NCBI GenBank assembly: GCA_963691705.1
Contig: OY829541.1
Location: 36,473,661 to 36,537,660, forward strand
From: Viola odorata
Lineage: Eukaryota > Streptophyta > Magnoliopsida > Malpighiales > Violaceae
Length of the DNA stretch: 64,000 nucleotides
Reading direction: 5' to 3'
Positions 12,720 to 21,977 of this stretch are shown here, piece by piece; position 1 is the stretch's first letter, and each line of letters starts with the position of its first letter. Position numbers and translations under genes: made by a program. The notes below the pieces were generated by a model, which made no database searches, was not told the DNA's origin, and saw only the letters and a program-made list of their open reading frames with translations.

Positions 12720-13656
12720 TGATATGATCCTTGCTAGGCTTGGATCGATGCTCCTGTTGCGATCGTTGTTCAAGGATGGACTTCGTGCGGAAATACTTTA
12801 AATTGAACCCAAACGTGCGCTGACCCTGCTAAGTCGTGATTCCTAGCCAACCCAGCTACGCGAATGAGGATCTTGATCGAACTCCTAACCCTCTAACTAG
12901 CAATTGGTTAGCAACCTAGGCAATCGAACAATATGGGTGAACTTTTGATTTACTTGAGTGGTTCTTCGAGCGTTCTGACTCAAAGGATTCAAGGTTCTGC
13001 GAGACTTAAATTTAACTCAGGAAGTTGGCAAAAAAAGTCTGATTTTATTAAGCTAAGCGGCTGCCTTAAATAGGCGCAAGAAATACAAATCCTACGAGAA
13101 CTAGAACTACTATCTAAACAAGAATTCGACTTGTGCAAAAGCTGAAATAATTAATTAAATTAATTATAATACTACTACTAAGTGTATTAGTAGACCCAAG
13201 CAATCCTACGCACGGTAGAATTGCGCAATGCGCGTCCTTCCTCAAGTCGAAGTCCTTGGTGCGCTAGGACTTGCGCATGCGTTGACCCACTCGGCCATTC
13301 TCCCAAACGTGTCAGGCGTTTGACTTGAAACTTCTCCAGCCCCTTCTAGACCCTTGAAGCTATCTTGTGACTCGGCTGGTGCTCGGTAATTATTTCCCAA
13401 GTCTGACTTAGCTCGGGCGTCCATTTCGTAGGCGCTAGCGTGTGCGCTGGGCGCGACCAGCAGCGTCACTAAGCGCGGCGTGTGCACGCATAGTACTAAC
13501 TCATCCAGTGTAGCCTCGCACTGAATCTCATCATGTAGGAACAAAGAAAGTTGGCTGGACAGGCGCTTGCTGTGTTGGGGCGTCATCGGGTCAAGGGGCG
13601 GCAAGGGTACGCATGAAGGTGCGGTGTGCGTGCGATGCGTAATAGGGTTCGCATCA
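12720..13656 (-). repeat. 5' LTR of CRM-like element 1
   Basis: This 937-bp LTR is a direct-repeat partner of 6804..7739. The open frame 13242..13604 (minus) in it repeats the pol C-terminus of the other LTR and is not a separate gene. The equivalent TATA-like TTAAATAGG lies at about 13066. Just beyond 12720, the minus strand carries GTCGGTAGCGGAG, which resembles an initiator-Met tRNA primer site (TGGTATCAGAGC) with changes. Confidence 0.9.
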
Positions 13657-14223
13657 CAAAGGCTTTAGGGCATTTAGAAAGAAAGGATGTCCAAACTATG
13701 AGCTGCTAGGTCTGGTGTTTAACAGATCTACAGCTACGGGATATCTGCATTATTCTTCTTCGCAATTGCCACCAACATCTCTCGAGGAGTGGGAAAATGA
13801 GGAAGAATTTTTGAATTATGGTGTTCATGTGTCGAGAGGAGGTGGACTTGAAAGTGAGACGGCTGGGAGCTCTAAGGGAAAACGTTCTGCCGATGGTAGT
13901 ATTCCAGGTCCTAGGCGCTTCCAGAAAGGTAATTCTGGGAAGTGGGACTCTTGTATGGATCAGTTCACATCATCGCATAGTGCTAAGGCTGAATATTACT
14001 CAGCAAAAGCAAAGAAGTACAAAGGAGAACAGTCTGAAGTTACAAGTCCATTGCGAGAGGGTTACTTTATTACTGCGTGCATGGATGCGTTGGATGAGAT
14101 AGAAGATGTCTCGGACAAATCTTCCAATAAGGCACTTATTCGGTTTGAAAACCCTTATTGAAGGAAAGTGTTCATGAAGTTGTCGATTCAGAGGAGGAAG
14201 TCTTGGTTGATTAGCTTGGAGTG

Positions 14224-15344
14224 ATTGTAGGTTATTTTATGACACTATAGCTTATATTATGTTTTGGTTTAAACTTGGATGTTATTATGGAATGCTTTAT
14301 GAGTGTATCCCTGTTGTTTTTATGTTGAATCTTGTTACGACATTTATGTTGTTTTTATGAAGGAATCTCGTTATCAACTGCTATGATTTTGAATTAAGAT
14401 ATATAATAAAGGTCATTGTTTTTGCTTGTTAATGGATCATGATGAACCAGTGAAATGTGGAACAATAAAAAATAAAGTTGCCACCTTAATTTTAAGGTTT
14501 TTAGGGAAAACCATTTATTTTGCAGAAAACGAGTAGGATTTAATTTCAAAACAATAGTAATTAAATTAATTACACTAAACGCTTAAAATTCGGACAATCC
14601 GTTACCCAAATTGTAAAATTGAAAGTACCTAATTAATCTAGAGGATGAACATGATTTATTTAACTACAGATTACATATCAATTTGATTATTAAAATAATT
14701 ATTTTAAATTAAGATATATATGGCATAAGTAGTTAAATAAATAAATAAATGCAGAAAACAAAGAAAGCTAACAACGCTTACCTAAAGTCGCCTCCCTTGG
14801 TCGTCCAATAAAGGTTATTATTTTTGCTTTTCGTAATAGTAATAATAATACTATAGGCTTGAGGGGATGGATCAGGGGACAAAGGCTGTAAGGAGAAGGA
14901 CAAGCCTCGTGGGTAGATACTAAAGAGGATAAGAAGAAAAAAAGAAAAAAAAATAATATAAAAGAACAAGGAGGAAACGTAGAGAGGAAAGAGAGAAACA
15001 ATTGCAGAAAGAAAGAATAGAAAGAGAGAAGGAGCAGAAGAGAGCTAAGGAGAAGCTAGGAGGAAAATTGAGATTTGTAATAACAAGGATTTTGGATCAA
15101 AAAATTGGTATTGTTTTCTTCCTTCTCTTCTTTTTTCATCTTCTTTGTACTTCTATTTTAAATTAGGTTGATTTAAGGAAAGAAGAGAAGCTTTTGAAAA
15201 ATCAAAGGTTGGTACTAATTAGTTAATTAGTTTTAATTAGTTACTTTCATGTGAAATAGGGGTATGAAACTAATTAAGTGGTAGATTAGGTGTTGTGGTA
15301 GGATAGTTGATGTAGGAATTATTCTGAAAATTCTAGAAAAATAA
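14224..15344 (+). other. Harbinger 1 spacer between ORF1 and transposase
   Basis: This AT-rich spacer shows no convincing gene. The A/G-rich block at about 14930..15060 yields only low-complexity frames on the minus strand. A possible acceptor (TTGCAG) at about 15345 may mark the start of a coding exon of the transposase. Confidence 0.4.
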
Positions 15345-16799
15345 TTGCAGAAATTTATTATGGGGTATGATCTAGTAATTAGTTTTAATGGTGCAAGTAA
15401 AATGACACATTATTATGCCAACACTTCAAGATCTTCTGTTATCAGTTCAAGTAGTTCAAGTTCCACTGATGATGATAACGACTTGGAAGACTTGGCGATG
15501 CTCCGTATGCTAATGGAAGGTGAAAGTAGTTATATTGGAAGAATTCCTTGTCGCACATCTATGCTTAGTGGTAGAGAATATATCCTAGAAGTTTTAGTGG
15601 GAAATCCAACTGTATGTTATGAAAGCTTTCGTATGCGACCACATGTGTTTCTAAATTTATATGATAGGCTGAAAACTATGGAATTATTATGCGCGTTAAG
15701 GGAAGTTAGTGTAGAAGAGGGATTGGCAATGGGATTGGCTGTATTATGTCATAGAGCAACTCAAAAGACGGTGGCAGACAGATTTCAGCACTCTACTAGG
15801 ACTGTGCACATTTGGGTCAAGAATGTGATACGCGCTTTAGCTGCTTTGGCAACTCATTTGATCAAACATGTTAACAGAGGACCCGTTCAGCTAGAAATTC
15901 TTGCAAACCCTAGATGGTATCCATATTTTGAGGTACGCATGTTTATTATTAATTCATTTTACTAAAAAAATAATGATGCTTAAATATAACTCTGATATTC
16001 ATTTGTGTTTTTTTCCTTACAGAAATGCATTGGTGCAATAGATGGTACTCATGTCGCAGCTTGGTCTCCTGCTTCCAAACAAAAAATATTTCGGGGCAGA
16101 AAATCACTTGTTACTCAAAATGTTATCGCGGCGTGTTCACATGATTTGATGTTTACTTTTGTTTATACTGGTTGGGAAGGCACAGCTAATGATTCACGCG
16201 TGTTTGTTGATGCATTAACAAGGCCAGAAAATCAATTTCCTATGCCTCCACAAGGTGAAACATTACTCTTCTAATTCATAACAATATTTATTAATTATTT
16301 TTTCGCATCTTTTACTGATTGTGATTATGATATGCAGATTACTATTATGTTGTTGATGCTGGTTATCCAAATATTCCTGGATTTTTAGCTCCTTATCGTG
16401 GCGAACGGTATCATCGCAACGATTTTCATGGACGAGGAAGGATAAGAAGAAAATATGAATTGTTTAACCAACGACATTCATCTCTGAGAAATGTTATTGA
16501 AAGGGCTTTTGGCGTTCTCAAGGCTAGATTTCCAATCTTGAAGTCTATTCTGAATTACCCTCTTCAACGTCAGAAATTGATACCTGTAGTTTGTTGTGCA
16601 CTACACAATTTTATTCGAATGGAAGATAGAGCTGATCGATTATTCACAGAATATGGTATGGAAGGTCTAGAGAACTTTGGTGAAGAAGATTTTAGTGGGA
16701 TACAGAAGGTATTCAAGTGAATATGTCCCAGCAACAACAAATGAATGTTGTTAGAGAAGATATTGCAAATCAATTATGGGCTCATCATAATAGTAGTTA
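15345..16799 (+). CDS. PIF/Harbinger DDE transposase (three exons)
   Basis: Exon 1 (about 15345..15932), intron with GTACGC..ACAG, exon 2 (16023..16254), intron with GTGAAA..GCAG, exon 3 (from 16338). Exon 1 has a Ser/Asp-rich N-terminus and a helix-turn-helix-like VADRFQHSTRTVHIW. Exon 2 contributes catalytic Asp in CIGAIDGTHV and Asp in GTANDSRVF. Exon 3 has VVDAGYPNIPGFLAPYRG and catalytic Glu in NVIERAFGVLKARFPIL, then ALHNFIR. The open frame stops at 16720 (FK, TGA). A shift of one frame would continue to TAG at 16799 (..NVVREDIANQLWAHH), which resembles the usual family C-terminus, so a small frameshift near 16710 is likely. The catalytic triad is intact. The exact start is uncertain (15345 or ATG 15402). 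Confidence 0.88.
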
Positions 16800-17282
16800 G
16801 AATCTGAGGAATTAACAAGCCTAATAGAGTATATTTTTTATGTACTTTTTATAACTATTTATGCAATGAACAATAAGCCAAGTGGTGATATGTATTTTAT
16901 TTTAATGTAGCAAAGTGAATTAGTATATTTATAATAAGTGTAATTTTTTTCCTAAGGAAAATATTTATTAGTTTATTAATCTTTATAAATAGAAGAAAAT
17001 AATATTTTCTCACTAAAAAAAATAATATTGAAACAAAAATATTTTTTGGTTTTCAAAAATTTGGACAATAGTGCTAAGTAAACGCGTTTTTCAGTTTTCA
17101 GATCAGGAAAATTTGGCAAAACAGTACAAAGTAAACAGGTTTTCCAGTTTTTCAGATCAGGAAAATTTTCTAGACAGTGCGAAGTAAACACGTTTTCCAG
17201 TTTTCTGTTGGAAAAGAAAATTCTCTAATTTCAGAAAATCGGCAGATTTTCAAACAGAAAATTCTCCGAAGTAAACGCGCCC
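16800..17282 (+). repeat. Harbinger 1 right subterminal repeats and TIR
   Basis: Three direct units carrying GCGAAGTAAACACGTTTTCC-like sequence followed by AGTTTT and CAG(A)TCAGGAAAATTT occur at about 17075, 17128 and 17178. The terminal inverted repeat ends at 17282. The same unit recurs twice near the right end of Harbinger 2 (about 42850 and 42905), so it is a conserved family feature, probably bound by transposase or ORF1 protein. About 270 bp before it hold nothing recognisable. Confidence 0.75.
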
Positions 17283-17617
17283 TGATTGTTCCTGCAAAGG
17301 TTGGGATTACTCTTCCAATTCTTGCAGTTCATCATAATACAGAGATATGGGGAGAAGATGCGCACCTCTTCAAACCAGAAAGATTTGCAGAAGGAGTGGC
17401 TAGGGCTACAAGAAACAATGTTTACGCATTCCTACCATTCGGGTTAGGACCGAGAACCTGCGTGGGATCGAACTTTGCAATTGCAGATATAAAGATTGCA
17501 CTTTCGATGATTCTACAGCGATACAAGCTCACTTTGTCACCAAACTACGCTCATTCACCAATTCACATCCTGACAATCTGCCCCAAGTACGGCCTTCAGG
17601 TCATTCAGGAATTATAG
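17283..17617 (+). pseudogene. P450 fragment 3: C-terminal haem-binding exon
   Basis: Starting from the second TGA target copy, the reading frame gives IVPAKVGITLPILAVHH, then FKPERF (PERF motif) and the haem-ligand loop FLPFGLGPRTCVG with its invariant Cys. The ORF ends at TAG 17615..17617 with the C-terminal length expected for the family. This exon itself has no lesion. An open frame reaching left to 17177 is only Harbinger terminal sequence. The MULE-like fold-back element begins 82 bp downstream. Confidence 0.9.
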
Positions 17618-17699
17618 AAACCACATTGAGTTTACATATATGCTTATACATTTGTAAATCAACAATTCTAAACAGAGGAAGATGTTTTACAAGTTATTA

Positions 17700-18357
17700 G
17701 GGGAAAAGACATTTTTGGCCCCTGAACTTTAATTTTTTAATTAATGTGGCCCCTGAACTCTTAAATTGTTTAATTACAACCCTGCGAATCGAACATTTTG
17801 ACAAAATTGGCCCTTACCGTCACAGAAATGTGACGTGGCGACGTTATCTTCCACGTCAGACACGTCTCACGTGCCACGTCGGCTAGCCACGTCAGATTCC
17901 TGCCAACTCACGCGTCCACGTCATTGCTTTATCAGGGCCCACATTAATCATTTAATTAAAATTCAGGGGCCACATTAATCATTTAATTAAAGTTCAGGGG
18001 CCATTTATGTCTTTTTACCGAATAGATGTGGAGGTGTGAGATGGCAAATTGCTGAAGGCCTAGCACTACGTTTAAGCTCTTAAATTGAAAATTTCCTAAA
18101 AAATACTACTATATAAATGATAAAACCCAAATATTGTATATGTATCTTCTTAATTGGATAAAAAAAAAACTTTGACTTCAGCTGCTCCTATACCTTGCCA
18201 AATATTTAGAGTTAAGGTAAATAAAAAATTTACAGTTTTTAAAATACATTACTTTGGCCTCTACTAATCTTTCAAATGTTAACCTTACAGTTTTCTAAAA
18301 AAAACATTACAATTTTAAATTTTTTAATAATTAAACAGTAAATACAAATAACAATTT
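17700..18357 (+). repeat. Left arm of the fold-back element
   Basis: This arm is an inverted partner of 18803..19458 with only scattered mismatches by eye. The GC-rich CACGTCAGACACGTCTCACG segment contrasts with the AT-rich remainder. Confidence 0.85.
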
Positions 18358-18802
18358 TTTAATATTATGGATTGAACATTAATTTTTTAAATTTAATTCG
18401 GATATGGATATGTGAATTTATTACCCGAATTAAATATTATGGATGTGAATATTGTTATGCGTATTTATTATATATATAGTGTTCATCGTGAGGCGAAGAA
18501 GTAATCATGTGTTTTTTCATGGGGTTGGTTGGTGGTCAAACTTTTGACACTCATCAAATGGTTACCAATTCTATAATCTCATTTTAAAAGCCTCTCTTTT
18601 GTGTTCTCCATCTCTAATTTGTTAAAATTAAACTCTAAATGTCGTTAACAATAATAAGAAGGTAGTTTAGTGATATATATATATGTAATTTTTCTTGTGT
18701 GCTAAATTTAATTCCCAGGTGATCAGCAAGACCTGTCAAATCATAGTCCATGTATTCGAAAACCATATAAAAGCCAAAAATGTCTTTTTCCCATTGAAAA
18801 AT

Positions 18803-19458
18803 TGTTATTTGTATTTACAGTTTAATTATTAAAAAATTTAAAATTGTAATATTTTTTTTAGAAAACTGTAAGGTTAACATTTGAAAGATTAGTAGAGGCC
18901 AAAGTAATGTATTTTAAAAACTGTAAATTTTTTATTTACCTTAACTCTAAATATTTGGCAAGGTATAGGAGCAGCTGAAGTCAAAGTTTTTTTTTTTTAT
19001 CCAATTAAGAAGATACATATACAATATTTGGGTTTTATCATTTATATAGTAGTAATTTTTAGGAAATTTTCAATTTAAGAGCTTAAACGTAGTGCTGGGC
19101 CGTCAGCAACTTGCCATCTCACAACTCCACATCTATTCGGTAAAAAGACATAAATGGCCCCTGAACTTTAATTAAATGATTAATGTGGCCCCTGAATTTT
19201 AATTAAATGATTAATGTGGCCCCTGATAAAGCAATGACGTGGGCGCGTGAGTTGGCAGGAATCTGACGTGGCTAGCCGACGTGGCACGTGAGACGTGTCT
19301 GACGTGGAAGATAACGTCGCCACGTCAGGTTTCTGTGACGGTAGGGGCCAATTTTGTCAAAACGTTCGATTCGCAGGGTTGTAATTAAACAATTTAAGAG
19401 TTCAGGGGCCACATTAATTAAAAAATTAAAGTTCAGGGGCCAAAAATGTCTTTTCCCC
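18803..19458 (-). repeat. Right arm of the fold-back element
   Basis: This arm is the inverted partner of 17700..18357, ending CTTTTCCCC before the target duplication. Together the arms could form a hairpin stem of about 650 bp, a likely small-RNA source if transcribed. Confidence 0.85.
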
Positions 19459-19468
19459 CAAGTTATTA

Positions 19469-19887
19469 TGATTAGCATTTTCGTGTAAGTGAGTGTTAGG
19501 TTTAAGCATTAAGCAGTTAGTTCCACGTTTATGTATTGAGAAATTATTTACAATAAACTTTTAAAATAGGGAAAGAAAAAGAAAAATAAAACATTAGCAA
19601 ATATACAGAATAAGAGGTGGGCTTGGGCCCAATCTGAAATTAATTAATTATAATAATCATTGCATGTTTGTTCTATTCCTGGACTTGAGTTGCATTTTAT
19701 GAAAATGCGCTAAATGGGCTTTGGATTAGAAAATTGGATGTTTTAGGTGGGTTGTCTTATGATTATATTCATGTGAGCTCTTCTTTTTCAATCACTTATT
19801 TCGCAAAAATCACTTTTTTTTTAATAAGCTGCTCACAGGGCTGATTGTTGTATAAATCTAAAAGTTTATATATTTCTTTAAAAGTTA
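19469..19887. other. Intergenic, nothing recognised
   Basis: AT-rich sequence with no ORF, RNA gene or element ends that I can support. It lies between the fold-back element and a MITE. Confidence 0.5.
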
Positions 19888-20148
19888 TTCCCTCCGTTTA
19901 CTTTTAAATGACTTTGTGAAATAGTAGAAAAGCGTAAGCCGTTGATTTACGGACTTATTTTATTCCTCATTGTTTCATTTTTTCTTCTAATTTTCACTCA
20001 AATTACCACACCATCATCAAATTAGGTTGATTTAACAAAAAAAAATTATCATTTATACAAAATATATGTTTCAAAAAAGATAACATGACAAGTACTTCAA
20101 ATAGTAGAAAAACGTAGGAAAGTGACAATTAAAAGTAAACGGAGGGAG
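19888..20148. mobile_element. MITE (Stowaway/mariner-type), 261 bp
   Basis: The ends are inverted repeats TTCCCTCCGTTTACTTTTAA and, reversed from the right, CTCCCTCCGTTTACTTTTAA. They are flanked by TA at 19886..19887 and 20149..20150. The CTCCCTCCGT end and TA duplication are typical of Stowaway-like elements mobilised by plant mariner transposases. Confidence 0.8.
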
Positions 20149-20150
20149 TA

Positions 20151-21542
20151 CAATTTTAACCCTTTTAGTGATTAAAAAATTCAAACTAAATGGTAAAATA
20201 ATTCAAAAAATTATTTGAGTGAAAATGTAACAAATATGAGAGAATTCACTAAAAAAAATAATGTGAACTTTTTTTAAATTATATATTTAAAAAGAAATAA
20301 ATTAAAAAATATTTTGTAAATGTTTTTTTTCATTTTATTAAATTTTACCATATTAGTTACATTTTTTTCTAAATTTGATTTTTTAAGTATTTAAAAGTTA
20401 TGAGCAACTTTTAAAAAATTATAAAGTTTATATTGCTTACTTTTACTATCTTGGAAAATAAATAAACTTAAAAAACTAAACAATTATTTGTCCCAATATG
20501 TAATCTGCAAATATCTATTACTTATGACCAAAATATATACATTTAAATGGTACTATAACTTTGTTTGATCTCTTAGCCCGTTGTTATTAATGATAGATCT
20601 CACACCGATTAGTATTAGTGGTATATATTAAATTAATTTTTTTACATATTATGGGACGGGATCATATTCATTCAGAAAGAGGAGGGCGTTTTTATATTTT
20701 TAGTCATTCATTACGAGAACTTCTCGTGGATTGATTATATAAGTGAATGACGTGATATGTCACACTTGATATATAATTTCTCCACTGAAAGGAGTGAAAG
20801 ACGACGCATCATAAACAAGAAGAAAGGGTGTTGTCTTGTTTTTCCCAACAGAAGCATGGCCCACACTACAACTGATTATGTAAACGTGGCATCCTCTCTG
20901 CCCTCTCTGGTGGTTCAAAATTTTAGCGGTAATGGGCGCTTCTTTTGCCGCCTCACTGTTATTTTCGCAAAATTCCCACCCACACTCAACTTAGAGCGCG
21001 TGCACAGAAGAAAATCATGAACCTTCAAGGGGGGAATATATATATATATTTCACATAAGTTTTTTTAAAGGAAATTACATATAGAGTCTCACACTTATAT
21101 TTATGTAAAATGTCATTACTTCAATTCTTATGTATATATTAATAATTATTTGGTTAATTTAGAATTTATTAGTACATTTTTTTTAATAAAATAAGTTATA
21201 AGTTCGATTCATAATAATAAAAGGGAATAAAAATTTTAAACTTCATTTATCTGCTTAAAAGTTGAAACACTTCTTTTGAAAACAAGATTAGTATTAGGCT
21301 CGGAGAAACGTGGTTTTTTTTATTAGCGATTTCTTTGGAATGTTACAAAAATGATAAGTTAATTTGAAAAAAAAAATTAAACCTTAGCCTCTCTCTCTTT
21401 CGAAAGAAAAAACCATAATTGTCATGGGGCAGTCAAGAAATATTGTTTTGATAGCTCCTTCCCTTTTAGTTTTATTGTTTATCTTCATTTTTTTTTAAGT
21501 TTATTTTTTTATCTAGATCTATAATTCTATACTTGTTTACTA
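20151..21542. other. Intergenic, AT-rich; no supported gene
   Basis: Long A/T stretches dominate. A slightly GC-richer island at about 20690..21020 holds an open frame (20757..21020) with no recognisable domain and no homologous copy in the window. A short palindrome, ACGAGAACTTCTCGT, lies at about 20711. I see no promoter or splice evidence for a gene. Confidence 0.4.
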
Positions 21543-21792
21543 TTTCCTCCGGATTTTAAAAAAAAATGATATTTTAGACTAAAAAATTTAGTCTTAAATA
21601 AATGATGTTTTACAATTTTTTAGGTATTTTATGATAAATTTATTCAATATAAAAAAGAAAAGTGTTTATTGGTCAGTTTATTTAATATAGAATAAAAATA
21701 TAATTATTTAATATAAAAAATACTTTCATTAATCATTAACTTAATTCTTATACTCAACTTTAAAATGTTATTTATTAAAATTCGGAGGAAAT
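21543..21792. mobile_element. Small MITE-like inverted-repeat element
   Basis: TTTCCTCCGGATTTTAA at the left pairs with TTAAAATTCGGAGGAAA-type sequence at the right (about 21774..21792), separated by about 230 bp of AT-rich DNA. Length and TIR fit a Stowaway-like MITE, but the flanking duplication is not clear. Confidence 0.55.
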
Positions 21793-21977
21793 TCATTTTA
21801 CCGTGACGTTTAATCTTTTTAGTACAAATTTTCTCTTCCTTTTTTCCTCGTGTTTTTATCCTTTTGTTAGTAAAAGGTTAAAACAATAAATTTTATCGCG
21901 TAGCAAAGTTGTAGAAGAAGTTGACAATGATCATGAGAAAACCATAATTCTTTTGTTGTATTCCTTTTTATTAATTA

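Larger units (their letters stand above)
6804..13656 (-). mobile_element. CRM-like Ty3/gypsy retrotransposon 1, nested in Harbinger ORF1
   Basis: LTRs at 6804..7739 and 12720..13656 have matching ends (TGATRYGATCC .. GGTTCGCATCA on the plus strand). Gag lies next to the right LTR and pol next to the left, so the element reads on the minus strand. The target duplication is CAAGG at 6799..6803 against CAAAG at 13657..13661, one transition apart. The right copy restores the ORF1 codon run. The PPT-like GAAGAGGGAGGGAC (minus strand) borders the left LTR at 7740, and a PBS-like TCGGTAGCGGAG lies inside the right LTR. Placement in CRM rests on gag type and on pol running into the 3' LTR. Confidence 0.9.
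6385..14223 (+). pseudogene. Harbinger ORF1 (Myb/SANT-like DNA-binding protein), split by a retrotransposon
   Basis: Exon 1 (6385..6711) encodes a Myb/SANT-like domain: KWSDRNKEIFLTILHDRVKK at residues 13 to 32, then FKGTDWHEIDEEM and YNRLRVKHRQFSELL. A donor GTAAGT follows at 6712 and an acceptor at 6793. Exon 2 starts with Lys-His-Lys and is broken by the CRM-like element (6804..13656). After it the frame continues KGCPNYELLGLVFN and runs to 14158. There a TGA (14159..14161) replaces the Trp of FENPYW seen intact in the Harbinger 2 copy (37485..37490 region). Without that stop the protein would end at 14223. PIF/Harbinger transposition needs this protein as transposase partner for nuclear import and DNA binding. 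Confidence 0.85.
3541..17282 (+). mobile_element. PIF/Harbinger DNA transposon 1 (13.7 kb, nested CRM-like element inside)
   Basis: The termini are imperfect inverted repeats. The left end reads TGCCGTGTTTACTTGGGAG and the right end, reversed, reads GGGCGCGTTTACTTCGGAG. A 3-bp TGA is duplicated at 3538..3540 and 17283..17285, fitting the TNA target preference of PIF/Harbinger. Both family genes are present on the plus strand: the Myb/SANT-like ORF1 (6385..14223, interrupted) and the DDE transposase (15345..16799). Without the nested retrotransposon (6804..13656) the element is about 6.9 kb. It lies in the P450 K-helix exon. Confidence 0.92.
2815..17617 (+). pseudogene. Cytochrome P450 (CYP72 clan, CYP749A/CYP721A-like), fragmented by transposons
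   Basis: Three collinear plus-strand pieces belong to one P450 gene: a C-to-D helix region exon (2815..about 3003), the K-helix exon (3447..3540) and the C-terminal heme-binding exon (17286..17617). The N-terminal third lies left of the retrotransposon ending at 2809. No sequence for the I-helix/oxygen-binding region is present, so that exon has been lost. A TAA at 3480..3482 replaces the Tyr codon expected in the LRLYPP motif. The family is haem-thiolate monooxygenases anchored in the ER. CYP72-clan members act on hormones and specialised metabolites, but this copy cannot make a working enzyme. The subfamily is from memory and uncertain. Confidence 0.88.
17700..19458. mobile_element. Fold-back DNA element, MULE-like, with 10-bp target duplication
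   Basis: Two long inverted arms (about 17700..18357 and 18803..19458) flank a spacer of about 445 bp. Both ends start GGGGAAAAGACATTTTTGGC when read inwards. The flanks carry the same 10 bp, CAAGTTATTA, at 17690..17699 and 19459..19468. A 9- to 10-bp duplication with very long TIRs is characteristic of Mutator-like elements. There is no transposase. The arms contain a CACGT-rich segment (about 17830..17925) and internal GGCCCCTGAA repeats. The frame at 19272..19478 is arm sequence and not a gene. Confidence 0.85.

Noticed and set aside
13242..13604. Separate 120-residue gene on the minus strand
   Set aside because: It is the 5' LTR copy of the pol C-terminus of CRM-like element 1.
17177..17282. 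N-terminal extension of the P450 exon frame into upstream DNA
   Set aside because: The extension is Harbinger 1 terminal sequence; the exon resumes only at the TGA target copy, 17283.
20757..21020. 87-residue ORF in a GC-richer island
   Set aside because: It shows no domain, repeat copy, promoter or splice evidence.
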